The notes: generated from the letters alone by a model not told the origin. Counted from the first letter of the stretch, positions 1-7,972 are shown. The stretch is DNA of 20,481 nucleotides from a virus (IMGVR_UViG_3300009181_000454:1-20481); one strand, 5' to 3'. Made by a program: numbers and translations.

Positions 1-494
1 TCCACGGCATAGGCGATCGTATTCGGGCGGAACACGAGACACGATGTTCCGTCAATCACTTCCGTGGGCACGGAGTCAGTATAGAGCAGATCGCCTTGGA
101 GAATCTGCTTCGGCTTCAACTGTGACAATTCCGCGAGACACGCGTGTAATTTATTCGAGACACCGGCATCGCCGTACTGATCCTGAATTTGTTGATGCGT
201 CTTCATGAGCTTTGGCGTTTTACTGAACGCGGCTTTTGTCGCGACGAAGAACACACCATCAGCGGGATCTGATCCAAAGATTACGCTCGGCGCGCCATCC
301 CATTTGGTCGTGATGTTCAGTGACGTGGAGACACCACCGTGCTTGAGCATTCGATGAAACTCACGTAACACATCCTCGACAAAACGCAGACCCGCAATAC
401 CCTCATCGAGAATCATATCTTCAAGATGCTGAAGATGCATCAATTTGCCTGTCTTGTCTTCGTGCAGGTAACTAAGGAATGAGGGGATCGCCAT
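1..494 (-). CDS. KWDG-motif phage protein, nucleotidyltransferase-like (3' part outside window)
   Basis: The frame is open from an ATG at 494 to the window edge, giving 164 visible residues. A GGAG lies about 10 nt upstream of that ATG, and the start overlaps the end of the HExxH gene by 23 nt. Residues 64-67 read KWDG, followed by APSVIFG. Near residue 133 there is QGDLLY, then a CLVFRPNTIAYAV stretch. This pattern matches a conserved protein of T4-like cyanophages that I remember as a family of unknown function (I believe DUF6267). The KxDG plus a later GDLLY-type strand resembles motifs I and III of ATP-dependent ligases and other covalent nucleotidyltransferases, so nucleotidyl transfer is a reasonable but unproven guess. 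An internal ATG at residue 19 is less likely because the conserved N-terminal helix would be lost. Confidence 0.75.
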   Translation of the reverse strand, partial: MAIPSFLSYLHEDKTGKLMHLQHLEDMILDEGIAGLRFVEDVLREFHRMLKHGGVSTSLNITTKWDGAPSVIFGSDPADGVFFVATKAAFSKTPKLMKTHQQIQDQYGDAGVSNKLHACLAELSQLKPKQILQGDLLYTDSVPTEVIDGTSCLVFRPNTIAYAV

Positions 495-1263
495 CTCTGT
501 GTAACTCCAACGTCTGATAAAAGTCAAGATTCGCCCGCATGATTACGTGCCATTGTCGAATCTTCTGATCCAACACACCGATCGCGGGATGTCCGATCGC
601 ATCTGCAAAGCAGCGTTCGTAATACGCGTATGTAGAAATTGCCGGATCGGTATACTGCGTCCGAAGCTCGCGCATGGCATCATCATGGTCTAACGACGGA
701 AACCACGCAATCAATTCTAACGCAATATCGTGTGAATGCGCTTCGATTTCGTCGTAGTCGCCCAAATAGGTCTGCTCCGCGATCGCGACGGCGCCCACAA
801 CACCCGGTCCTCTTGGGCGATAGATGCGCGTCGAAGGTCCGTCTGGCCCGCGCTCAACGTCTTGATGTCGATGCACCATTTCGTGCATCACGAATGTCCA
901 GTAATAAAAATGGATTCGACGCCACTCGATTGCCGTAAATTGCATCATTTTGCCGAGTCGACTCACATGCCACATGATGCGAATATCTGCGGACGAGTCT
1001 CCCCGAGGCAGTTCACATTCGGGCAACCATTCACCGGAGAAGAACATACGCTTATCCGTCTTCGTCACAGGATCAACGTAGACCAAGATATTCTTAATGT
1101 TGAATTGTTGCGTGATCGCGTCGATCCGTTTTACAAAGGCACTTATACTAATCGGTCTCCCTTCGTATTGCTTGAATAGTGTAACAGGAAAAACTTGCGC
1201 AAGTTGATCGTGAAGCACCCGAGCGTCCATAACAATGCGTCGATGAAGCTTGTCGACCTGCAT
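472..1263 (-). CDS. HExxH zincin-like metalloprotein of T4-like phages
   Basis: A 263-residue soluble protein starting at an ATG with GGAG 10 nt upstream. Residues 127-131 are HEMVH, a HExxH zinc-binding and catalytic signature, preceded by an aromatic-rich helix (HFYYWTFV). About 40 residues later the segment YDEIEAHSHDIALEL supplies acidic and histidine side chains (E172, E174, H176) that could provide the third zinc ligand. No signal peptide or membrane segment is visible, so it probably acts in the cytoplasm or on the virion. I recall similar HExxH plus DEIEAxAH proteins of unknown function in T4-like cyanophages. It is the first gene after a strong terminator and has its own promoter-like element, and it overlaps the next gene by 23 nt. 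Peptidase activity is inferred from the motif only. Confidence 0.75.
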   Translation of the reverse strand: MQVDKLHRRIVMDARVLHDQLAQVFPVTLFKQYEGRPISISAFVKRIDAITQQFNIKNILVYVDPVTKTDKRMFFSGEWLPECELPRGDSSADIRIMWHVSRLGKMMQFTAIEWRRIHFYYWTFVMHEMVHRHQDVERGPDGPSTRIYRPRGPGVVGAVAIAEQTYLGDYDEIEAHSHDIALELIAWFPSLDHDDAMRELRTQYTDPAISTYAYYERCFADAIGHPAIGVLDQKIRQWHVIMRANLDFYQTLELHRDGDPLIP

Positions 1264-1306
1264 TGGCTGTATTCTCCATCAATACTTAGGTATCTCCTAT
1301 GTAACT

Positions 1307-1315
1307 ATTATAGCA
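1307..1315 (-). promoter_or_regulatory. Extended -10 promoter TGCTATAAT
   Basis: On the minus strand this reads TGC followed by TATAAT, a perfect extended -10 box. No good -35 hexamer is seen 16-18 nt upstream. The predicted transcription start near 1300 leaves a leader of about 37 nt with the GGAG of the HExxH gene at 1274-1277. It lies just downstream of the terminator of the preceding gene, where a new promoter is expected. The same nonamer occurs at 17139-17147. Confidence 0.6.
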
Positions 1316-1344
1316 CAGTTCGGCATATTATGCTAGGATACTCA

Positions 1345-1356
1345 CACAAGCTTGTG
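1345..1356. promoter_or_regulatory. 12-bp perfect palindrome, possible operator
   Basis: The sequence CACAAGCTTGTG is its own reverse complement. It sits between the terminator at 1372-1402 and the -10 box at 1307-1315, roughly 45 bp upstream of the predicted transcription start. A dimeric regulator site is possible. Chance occurrence cannot be excluded for a 12-mer. Confidence 0.25.
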
Positions 1357-1371
1357 ATATGGGCAGACAAT

Positions 1372-1402
1372 AAAAAAGGGCAGGAGTTCTGAACTCCTGC
1401 CC
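1372..1402 (-). terminator. Rho-independent terminator after the cytochrome/monooxygenase gene
   Basis: Reading the minus strand, GGGCAGGAGTTC pairs with GAACTCCTGCCC (1391-1402 with 1378-1389, one unpaired base between; in practice about 10 bp with a 5-nt loop). Six T residues follow (plus-strand AAAAAA at 1372-1377). It begins about 26 nt after the stop codon at 1428, so it closes the transcript carrying that gene. Confidence 0.9.
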
Positions 1403-1427
1403 CTTTCCGGCTTTTCGATGTGACGTC

Positions 1428-2807
1428 TTACTGCTGTTGCTGCGTGTTGCTGCGCGGCTTGACGCCGTTCGTGACCCCTTCGCCGTACTTCGCGACGCGC
1501 TCGGTATACTCCGCATCGTTGAGATAGACGACGTTCATCCACGCGTGTGCCATCTCGTCAACCGTACGGTCGCCATATCCGACCCATTGTTCGGGATCAG
1601 GATTGTTCTTGTTGGCCGTGGTGTTGTCGTATACCGCCATCACATGGATGATTGTGCCCTTCGGGAACGCCGGTGCTGCGTCATCCTTGTAGATGTAATT
1701 GGTCATCCAGTTGAAGTTGAAGTTCTTCACGTAGCTGACGGTCTGCGTACGACCGTCTGGAAGAATGGCTTCGACCAGCATCGCCTTGCCGCGGAAATGG
1801 AAGTGCGGCTGGAAGTTGGTGATGATCGTGTTCTCACGCAGGACAGTGTAGCCCTCAGTCTGCGCGACCGAATTCGGCGCAATATCCAGTCCAGCGGTGC
1901 CATTCTTCAGTCCAGTGAACGCGACGAGATACGATCGCTTCGTCGGCTCCTGCCCCTTCGGATAGAACCACAGACCGATTTCGGAACCGCCCTTGATTTC
2001 TTCACCAACGGCGTGGATGTGCTGATCCCATGAGATCTTCTCACCCGGCATGACGAGCTTACCCGTACCATCGAGATAGCGATCATAGCCCTTGCCGATG
2101 GCCCATTCCATGAGCTGCGGACGGCGATTGACGAGATCCGCCGCGGACTGCGCGGCTGACACCGGACGACCACCGCCAATTCCCGTGTTGACCGCTGCGG
2201 CATTCTCGGGGCTCAGGATGTGGTACGCGATCGAGTGATGGACGATCTTTCGGGCGGCGACATTGGTCGGTCGAATCTCGACCATCCGCACCCAGCGGGG
2301 CTCAGTGACAGGAATGTCGCTGACCGGACGCCACCATTCATCCTGATGAACAGCAGGCATCGTGTATTCGGGCGACGACACCACGAGATCGGGCGCGCCG
2401 TAGCCGTCACGCTCACCCTGCCAGAACAGCGTTCCAGCAAGCGCCTTTGCCGTGAACTTCGTGGGATCACCCTGTAGCGCCCCACCATCCACCCATCGGA
2501 CAACGAGCGCGATCTGCTCGTCAGTCAGTGACATATCATTCTTGAACTGGACGACGCCGACACTCTTATCAATATGCCACGGCGGCATCTGTCGAGTTTC
2601 GACGCGCTGCTTGATTGAGCGGGCCCAGGGCCGCGCATCCGCGTAGGTGACGAGTGAGAACGGAGCGATACTACCAGGTTCGTGACAGGTCTGACACTTA
2701 GACTGGAAGATCGAGGCAACGTCATTGTACGTCACCTGTTGCCCAGAAACACTGGTCGACAGACCAGCGAGAGCAACGACGAATGCGAGAATGCGCGTGA
2801 ATTTCAT
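1428..2807 (-). CDS. Exported c-type cytochrome fused to PHM-like copper monooxygenase domain
   Basis: The start at 2807 is set by AGGAG 7 nt upstream and by a signal peptide directly after it (KFTR, a hydrophobic core, then SVSGQQ). The upstream extension is not credible. The mature protein of about 435 residues would act outside the cytoplasmic membrane. Residues 38-42 are CQTCH, a heme c attachment site, and M74 in RQMPPWH is a candidate distal ligand. The rest resembles the copper type II ascorbate-dependent monooxygenase (PHM) fold: H190-H191 and H263/H265 could form one copper site, and H335-x-H337 (PHFHFRG) with a later Met such as M424 the other. The NNPDP and YGDRTVDEM stretches match large Acidobacteria-like families I recall. 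The C-terminus is QQQQ. It lies 34 nt downstream of a phage gene on the same strand and ends at a strong terminator, like a cargo gene. Substrate unknown. Confidence 0.85.
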   Translation of the reverse strand: MKFTRILAFVVALAGLSTSVSGQQVTYNDVASIFQSKCQTCHEPGSIAPFSLVTYADARPWARSIKQRVETRQMPPWHIDKSVGVVQFKNDMSLTDEQIALVVRWVDGGALQGDPTKFTAKALAGTLFWQGERDGYGAPDLVVSSPEYTMPAVHQDEWWRPVSDIPVTEPRWVRMVEIRPTNVAARKIVHHSIAYHILSPENAAAVNTGIGGGRPVSAAQSAADLVNRRPQLMEWAIGKGYDRYLDGTGKLVMPGEKISWDQHIHAVGEEIKGGSEIGLWFYPKGQEPTKRSYLVAFTGLKNGTAGLDIAPNSVAQTEGYTVLRENTIITNFQPHFHFRGKAMLVEAILPDGRTQTVSYVKNFNFNWMTNYIYKDDAAPAFPKGTIIHVMAVYDNTTANKNNPDPEQWVGYGDRTVDEMAHAWMNVVYLNDAEYTERVAKYGEGVTNGVKPRSNTQQQQ

Positions 2808-2841
2808 ATCACAACTCCTAAAAGTTACTGCGTTGACAACG

Positions 2842-3165
2842 CTAAAACGAACTTCCACCACCGCCACCACCCGAACGTCCTCCACCCTTACCTGATGATA
2901 CGAGACCTTTAAGGATACCGGTGAGTATACCATAAGCGGCCGCACCGGCAAATTCACCAATGGTTGGAGCCAAGATGTACAACCAGTCAGTGATACTAAA
3001 TGATTTTGCTACCTGCATTTCTTCCTGCGCGGAATTCTTGATGTTATGCGCAGCACGTTTGAACATGTCAGACAGATTACGAGCAGTCTTTTGCTTATCT
3101 TCGGTGAGAAAGCGTTCAGATATGAGTTGATGCTCTTTTGTGATTTTGAAAGATGGAATGGACAT
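2842..3165 (-). CDS. Small membrane protein with Gly-rich tail, unknown function
   Basis: I chose the ATG at 3165 (107 residues). GAGGA lies 13 nt upstream, which is rather far. An ATG at 3186 would add seven residues but overlaps the gp41 end and has no ribosome site. Residues 1-55 are charged and helical (FLTEDKQKTARNLSDMFKRA). A hydrophobic segment follows at roughly 60-87 (WLYILAPTIGEFAGAAAYGI and on). The protein ends in SGKGGGRSGGGGGGSSF. I do not recognise it. It follows gp41 by 4 nt and precedes the cytochrome gene by 34 nt, a gap holding a short inverted repeat (GCGTTGACAACGC, 2830-2842). Membrane location is inferred from hydrophobicity. Confidence 0.7.
   Translation of the reverse strand: MSIPSFKITKEHQLISERFLTEDKQKTARNLSDMFKRAAHNIKNSAQEEMQVAKSFSITDWLYILAPTIGEFAGAAAYGILTGILKGLVSSGKGGGRSGGGGGGSSF
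2924..2932 (-). promoter_or_regulatory. Possible internal extended -10 element TGGTATACT
   Basis: The minus strand reads TGG followed by TATACT inside the Gly-tailed membrane protein gene (codons for AYGILTG). Transcription from about 2917 would give a leader of roughly 110 nt to the cytochrome gene and could express it separately from gp41. No -35 is visible, and the match could come from coding constraint. Confidence 0.3.
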
Positions 3166-3169
3166 ATAA

Positions 3170-4600
3170 TTATTTATAGTCCTCATCGGTTTTCAGAAAA
3201 CCGAGCGGGCGTCGGGCTCGATTACTGAATCCGAATCCTGATTTTTGACTATTCTGAAAGGTGTCGCTCGGCGGCGCAGCGGCATCGGTGAAGTCGACCT
3301 CGTTGCTGCTGGTGTTCCCAGTCTCATAGAGCTTCATACGGGACGTATCGACGCCCAGCAGAAACTTCTGATACGACTGACGTTTGCCATAGCGATTCTT
3401 CAGTGTGTAGATCTGAATCTGATTGTTCTTTTCCAGTTCCTCACTCGTGGTCATCGCGACGATGAAATCTGCCGTCTGCGCAATCGCATACGATTCACTG
3501 ATTTTGTCGAGGCCGGGATCGGACGACGACGCGCCATCACGATTGAACTGCGCCGCAGTGAAGATCGGAATATCAAACTCCACGGCAAGTCCGCGCAACT
3601 CTTCCGCGATCGACTTATTGTAGGTGTAGCTGTTAATCGACGCGCCCATCTTCACGCGAGCAGATGCGCAAATGGATAGATAGTCCACGTAGACGATGTC
3701 TGGCACGAAGTTTTGCTTCGCCCGCAATTCCTGAAACAACGCACGGAAGTGCCCCACGTGTGCCGCAGCAGTGGGATACTCCTTGATGATGACGCGACCC
3801 GTTGACGAGAGACGCAGCGATTCGATCTTCCGCATATACTGTGCGCGAGGCAGCGCCACGACATCATCCATTGGCAGATTCATCGTGTTCGCATCGATAC
3901 GTTCTGCGATACGTTCTTCCGCCATTTCCAGCGTGATGTAGAGGACGTTCTTGCTCATGCGCAAACAGGCTGCGGCCATATGGACAAGGAACAGCGACTT
4001 GCCCACATTCGTGCCGGCAAGGACGACGTTCAGTGTCTTCTTCGGAATGCCACCTTTCGTGATCGTGTTAAAGACATCGATGTCAAATGGAATACGTGAC
4101 TCTGCGCGATGATAGAAGTCATATCGCGCTTCCGCATCGACAAGAAAATCATGGCCGACATGCGTGTCGAATGAGACAGCCAGCGCATCTCGCAGAATAT
4201 CGGGAATCGCGTGAGGCGTGGACTTCTCATCATCGAGCATCGCGACACTCTTACGCAACGCCACATATATCGCGCGGTCCTGACAATACTTCTCAGCTTC
4301 CGCAATCAGAAAATCGTCTTGCGTGGCATCAAGGACCGGTGTCTGCTCAAGTGTCACTACGGCATCGAGTGTCGACTTGGACTCCCGCTCAGACAGATTC
4401 GGCAATTCTTCGATACTCATCCGTAATGCCGCAAATGACGGCAGCGTATGATACTTCTCGTAGAACTCCTGAAACACGGTATAGATCGTCGCACACTCTT
4501 GCGAGGCAAAATACTCTGTCTTCATATACGGAAGTACGCGTTCCGCAATCGTGTTTGACGAGAGCATTTGCCGCAAGAGTGTCTGCTCTTTGAAATCCAT
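3170..4600 (-). CDS. 41: Replicative DNA helicase, T4 gp41 / DnaB-like
   Basis: A 476-residue RecA-fold hexameric helicase that unwinds duplex ahead of the phage polymerase. Residues 1-145 form the N-terminal helical domain typical of gp41/DnaB. GTNVGKS at 196-202 is the Walker A loop, the glutamate of YITLEMAEER (E225) is the likely catalytic base, and IVYVDYLSI has the Walker B aspartate D306. Further on, FTAAQFNRDG and the KISESYAIAQTADFIV stretch match the conserved DnaB H3/H4-type region. Length is close to T4 gp41 (475). The start overlaps the stop of the preceding small gene as TGATG, with GAGG 9 nt upstream. The order uvsX, small gene, gp41 matches the T4 block uvsX-40-41. Confidence 0.95.
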   Translation of the reverse strand: MDFKEQTLLRQMLSSNTIAERVLPYMKTEYFASQECATIYTVFQEFYEKYHTLPSFAALRMSIEELPNLSERESKSTLDAVVTLEQTPVLDATQDDFLIAEAEKYCQDRAIYVALRKSVAMLDDEKSTPHAIPDILRDALAVSFDTHVGHDFLVDAEARYDFYHRAESRIPFDIDVFNTITKGGIPKKTLNVVLAGTNVGKSLFLVHMAAACLRMSKNVLYITLEMAEERIAERIDANTMNLPMDDVVALPRAQYMRKIESLRLSSTGRVIIKEYPTAAAHVGHFRALFQELRAKQNFVPDIVYVDYLSICASARVKMGASINSYTYNKSIAEELRGLAVEFDIPIFTAAQFNRDGASSSDPGLDKISESYAIAQTADFIVAMTTSEELEKNNQIQIYTLKNRYGKRQSYQKFLLGVDTSRMKLYETGNTSSNEVDFTDAAAPPSDTFQNSQKSGFGFSNRARRPLGFLKTDEDYK

Positions 4601-4923
4601 CAGTGTACGCCTCGGGTCTCCGCTTTGATCAAATCACTAAAATTGGCCGTCGAGATGAAACTCAGCCACGCGAGTAGCACCTCTGAACAGTATAGATCAA
4701 AATCCTCATCGGGAACAAAGCCTTCTGGTGCGCTGTGAATTTCGGTCTCGAACTTCGTCGGCACCATCCCGTCTTCCATTCGCTCGCGCATCACAATGAA
4801 CTTCTTAAAGGAGAATGTAATGTGTTGATACGGTCCTTCGAGGATCTCGATGCCGAGAATCGGGTCACCCTTATCCACGGGCACGAGTACAGCATGGACG
4901 CTATTCAGAATATTACTCGACAT
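4600..4923 (-). CDS. 107-residue protein in the T4 gene-40 position, unknown function
   Basis: The start at 4923 is supported by GAGGA 5 nt upstream and overlaps the end of uvsX by 11 nt. The stop shares one base with the gp41 start (TGATG), so it is translationally coupled on both sides. The sequence is acidic and soluble-looking (HAVLVPVDKGDPILGIEILE, then PEGFVPDEDFDLYCSEVLLA), with no membrane segment or known motif. In T4 the gene between uvsX and 41 is gene 40, and cyanophages also have a small gene there. I cannot show sequence homology to gp40, so this is a positional equivalence only. A role as a helicase or recombination partner is conjecture. Confidence 0.8.
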   Translation of the reverse strand: MSSNILNSVHAVLVPVDKGDPILGIEILEGPYQHITFSFKKFIVMRERMEDGMVPTKFETEIHSAPEGFVPDEDFDLYCSEVLLAWLSFISTANFSDLIKAETRGVH

Positions 4924-5977
4924 CGGTATCCTCAAGGACGTCGAGATCACTCGGCATGTTGCCATATTTGAACTGCGTTTGCATATACGTGTCGATCGAC
5001 TTCAGCACATCCTCGGTGAAGTATTTCTCTGGTGTGCGCAGCAAGGCCGACTCAAATACCTTTTCACCAGTCGGGAATTCATATTTGTTGCCAATACGTT
5101 TCACGACAGCAGCTTCCTCTGCGTATTCGAGCAATCCATAGTAACGATCCAATCCACCATCATAGAGGATGCGAGTACCGACCTTGGCGTTTTCCTTCGT
5201 CAGTCGCGACTTGATCATCGTCGCTGTCACAATATTGCCGATGACGTCCTTGTCGCTGTCGCGCTCCTTCTTCTTGGAGAGAAACACGATCGTGTCCGCA
5301 GCGTATTTTGCGCCGGACCCTCCGCTCATTTCTTTGGTGGGAAAATACGCGCCAATAACGGCATACAGATGATTCGTAATGATGAGCGGCACTTTGGCTT
5401 TCGCCATCTTCAGACGCAGCACACGGAACGCGCCCTTGATCAACTGCGCCTTCGTCATATCGCGGACGTCCTTCTCATTCGCGATATCTTCCGTCTCCTT
5501 CTTCGACGGCAGCGCAGACAGTGAGTCGAGTACCATCAACAGCGGGAATCGTTTCTCGATAGGCAATTCCAGATACTTGTCGAGCATCTTCGAGGCCACC
5601 GAACGAAACTTCTCGATGCTATCGGGTTCAGACTTGGCAATACGCGTGAGATCGATCTTTCGATCAGTCAGCATACTGTTCGTGACGGCACTCTCGGTGT
5701 CGAAGTAGATGACTTGCCCATCGGGATACTGCTGCTGATAATTCTTCACCAGCGCCAGTGCGTAGAATGTCTTGCCCGTGGTCGACTCACCCGCGAGAAT
5801 GAGTGCTTTGTTATTCGGCATCCCACCAAAGATGCTCCCCGATAGTGCCGCATTCATGGTGTAGCTGCCCGTATCGATATAGCCAGTGAACTCAGCGGAC
5901 GAGGTGCCTTCACTCGCAACTACAGTATCAACATCACCCAAGTCGGCGATGAATGTCTTGAAAAATGATTTCGACAT
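4913..5977 (-). CDS. uvsX: UvsX, RecA-like recombinase
   Basis: A 354-residue strand-exchange protein for recombination-dependent replication and repair. GESTTGKT at 63-70 is the Walker A loop, YFDTESAV near 91-98 contains the catalytic-glutamate strand, and LLMVLDSLSAL at 146-156 is Walker B. ITNHLYAVIGAYFPTKEMSGG corresponds to the DNA-binding loop 2 region. The C-terminal tail is acidic (DLDVLEDTDVE), as in many RecA/UvsX proteins. AGAGGAGA lies just upstream of the ATG, a near-perfect ribosome site. Length is slightly below T4 UvsX (391). It follows the membrane-protein gene after 27 nt and overlaps the next gene by 11 nt. Confidence 0.95.
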   Translation of the reverse strand: MSKSFFKTFIADLGDVDTVVASEGTSSAEFTGYIDTGSYTMNAALSGSIFGGMPNNKALILAGESTTGKTFYALALVKNYQQQYPDGQVIYFDTESAVTNSMLTDRKIDLTRIAKSEPDSIEKFRSVASKMLDKYLELPIEKRFPLLMVLDSLSALPSKKETEDIANEKDVRDMTKAQLIKGAFRVLRLKMAKAKVPLIITNHLYAVIGAYFPTKEMSGGSGAKYAADTIVFLSKKKERDSDKDVIGNIVTATMIKSRLTKENAKVGTRILYDGGLDRYYGLLEYAEEAAVVKRIGNKYEFPTGEKVFESALLRTPEKYFTEDVLKSIDTYMQTQFKYGNMPSDLDVLEDTDVE

Positions 5978-6004
5978 AGTATCTCCTCTGACTATTGTAT
6001 CACG

Positions 6005-7147
6005 TTATTGTTTTGGCGCAGTCCGCGTTCGTCGTCCACGCGTATTCGGTCGTTCGAGCGGCAATTGTCTTGGCAACTCAGCCGGTGAAATATCTTCGGT
6101 ATCCGTCGATGCATCAATTTCCATCACCGACGTCGGTTCATGAGTTTCATACCCACGCATCGTTTGTTCACTCAAATCACGGAAAACATCGGATGAGTGT
6201 CGAGTGGGCGCATCACTGTCATGATGTGTTGGATGCCCGTTTAACTCGTCTAACTGCTCGCGATCAATCTGATCCGAGACCTTCGTTACGAGGGCATTCC
6301 ACTCAGCATCCTCATGCGGCGTACGCGCCTGCGCCGGCGTATCAGCGATCGGAGTCTGTGTCTCCGAATCCATACTCTGATCGAACATGCGTGACGGAAA
6401 CTCTGACTGTGCGGCAAGCAGCAACGCAATCGCCATCGGATCGAAGATCACCAGAATGATGAGAATGAATACCGTGACGACGCGATCCATCGTGGTAAGA
6501 TCGCTGTTGCCGTAGTAGGCCTTCGCGGCGAACATCAGCGGTCCGACATCAACACTCGCCTCTGCAATATCCGCGTCCAATGCCGCCGCGGTCTTCTCCA
6601 TTGCGCCAAGATTATCCGAAGAATACGCCAGCGTCTCTCGCGCCTGTGATTGGAGTTCCTGTTGCTGTCGCAGGAGCGATAGTGCGCCGTTGCGCCCAGA
6701 GAGACGATTACTCTCCGCGAGTTTGTTGACAAGACTATCCGTCGTCTGCCCTGCACTGAGTTCCTTAAGACGCGCATCGTCTCGCGCATACACCTCACGC
6801 GCAGTGATCACATCACGCTCGATGAGGGCGCGCTCCGCATGAAGACGCGCAATGGGTGCTTGCTGAATCAGATACGCACGTGAGAGATATCCGAAGATGC
6901 CGATGCCGGTGAGGAGCATCGTCAATACAACACCGAGACTCAGATACACGACAAGGGGTTTTGATGCAGTTTTCCAGTATCGAAACACCCATGACGCGGC
7001 GGCGACCTTTGCAGCTTCCAGTGTGGTGCCCATGACGACCACGGGCCAGAATGCGCCGGCGAAGACAAACGCCAGACCCGTGACCGAGTAGAACGCAGCG
7101 ACACAGGAAAGCGTCAGACCAACGACGAACAGAATAGGGCGAAACAT
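6005..7147 (-). CDS. Four-helix membrane protein with central coiled coil
   Basis: A 380-residue protein with GGAG 6 nt before the ATG. Hydrophobic segments lie near residues 4-29, 33-54 and 65-88 and again near 222-247. Between them, residues 95-200 form a charged, heptad-like region (ARLHAERALIERDVITAREV and on, then LRQQQELQSQARETLAY), probably a coiled coil outside the membrane. The last 130 residues are polar, rich in Asp, Thr and Pro, and end in a basic patch (RGRRTRTAPKQ). The segment FAGAFWPVVVMGTTLEAAKV is strongly reminiscent of a conserved membrane protein of T4-like cyanophages, but I know no assigned function. It sits between dam and uvsX with gaps of 9 and 27 nt, which suggests a role in the replication or recombination phase. 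Confidence 0.85.
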   Translation of the reverse strand: MFRPILFVVGLTLSCVAAFYSVTGLAFVFAGAFWPVVVMGTTLEAAKVAAASWVFRYWKTASKPLVVYLSLGVVLTMLLTGIGIFGYLSRAYLIQQAPIARLHAERALIERDVITAREVYARDDARLKELSAGQTTDSLVNKLAESNRLSGRNGALSLLRQQQELQSQARETLAYSSDNLGAMEKTAAALDADIAEASVDVGPLMFAAKAYYGNSDLTTMDRVVTVFILIILVIFDPMAIALLLAAQSEFPSRMFDQSMDSETQTPIADTPAQARTPHEDAEWNALVTKVSDQIDREQLDELNGHPTHHDSDAPTRHSSDVFRDLSEQTMRGYETHEPTSVMEIDASTDTEDISPAELPRQLPLERPNTRGRRTRTAPKQ

Positions 7148-7156
7148 AATAGCTCC

Positions 7157-7972
7157 TTAGCAGAGTGTGGATTGAGACAGAGTCAGATTTCGTGTCGCGA
7201 TGACTTCTCGCGCCGAAGACATATTCGATGACCGCATACGCTCGACGCGATTCGCGAAGCTTAGATCGAATCCGAGATCTTGATAGAGTTGCATGATCCT
7301 CGGTGTGGCTTGATTACAGAGAACGACAGGCCCAGAGTGTGCGGCCGCCCACTCCGCGACAGCCACTTGATCGTTCCATGTGAAACCTCCTGCGAGATAC
7401 TTGGTGAACTCGGTATCATAGGGTGGATCGAGATACAGAAAATCATCAGGACGCAGTTCGATCGACGCGTATGAACCACTCCTGAACACCCATGTCTCCA
7501 TCACATGACGATATGCGGTGTAGTTCGGGGCGCCAATATTATCGAATGCGCTACCTAGACGATGCCCATATGAGGTATTCAGCTTGCCTTGACTGTTGAG
7601 TCTAAACAAGCCCTTATAGCCCAGACGATTCAACGCGTAGAATCGTTTCGCATCGTCGAGTGTCTCGTGTGAGAGCTTCGCGTTAAAGGCATCACGGATC
7701 GTATAGTACATCTCCGGCGTATTGGGCAGACGATCTGACTCGTGATACTCCCAGCCATGCTGTAGCCATCGATAGAAGTTGATCAGATAGGGATTCGCAT
7801 CATTGATCAGCGCCACGTTCGGTTCGAGTCCCAGTGCCATCGAGAGTCCACCGCAGAACGGCTCAACGTAGCGACGCGATTCGTGCCCACGCCACAACGC
7901 ACGAATGTGCGGCACTTGCCATCGTTTTGATCCGACCCAAGATAGCGGCGACGTCAGATTAAAAGAGGACAT
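7157..7972 (-). CDS. dam: D12-class DNA adenine-N6 methyltransferase
   Basis: The start at 7972 has GGAG 7 nt upstream and overlaps the polymerase stop by 14 nt. The longer frame to 8104 lies wholly inside the polymerase gene and is not credible. The 271 residues begin with LTSPLSWVGSKRW, the conserved N-terminal patch of Dam-type enzymes. VEPFCGGLSM (36-45) is the AdoMet-binding motif I, and LDPPYDTEF has the catalytic DPPY at 182-185. The region NRLGYKGLFRLNSQGKLNTS (residues 115-134) matches the LCR(Y/F)N-type target-recognition part of the family. It probably methylates adenine in a short site such as GATC for self-protection or timing, but specificity cannot be read from the sequence. 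T4 also carries dam. Confidence 0.92.
   Translation of the reverse strand: MSSFNLTSPLSWVGSKRWQVPHIRALWRGHESRRYVEPFCGGLSMALGLEPNVALINDANPYLINFYRWLQHGWEYHESDRLPNTPEMYYTIRDAFNAKLSHETLDDAKRFYALNRLGYKGLFRLNSQGKLNTSYGHRLGSAFDNIGAPNYTAYRHVMETWVFRSGSYASIELRPDDFLYLDPPYDTEFTKYLAGGFTWNDQVAVAEWAAAHSGPVVLCNQATPRIMQLYQDLGFDLSFANRVERMRSSNMSSAREVIATRNLTLSQSTLC

Noticed and set aside
2808-2960. Longer N-terminus for the cytochrome protein (start at 2960)
   Set aside because: It would overlap the preceding gene and bury the signal peptide and the AGGAG site that precedes the ATG at 2807.
3171-3178. TATAAATA on the minus strand, identical to the T4 late promoter -10
   Set aside because: The bases are the last codons and stop of gp41 (GAC TAT AAA TAA), and initiation from it would give almost no leader before the next ATG; a chance match is likely.
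5994-6002. Extended -10-like TGATACAAT upstream of uvsX
   Set aside because: Predicted initiation would fall inside the ribosome site of uvsX, leaving too short a leader.
7820-7835. GGTTCGAGTCCC resembling a tRNA T-arm
   Set aside because: It lies in dam codons, and no acceptor, D or anticodon arms can be drawn around it.
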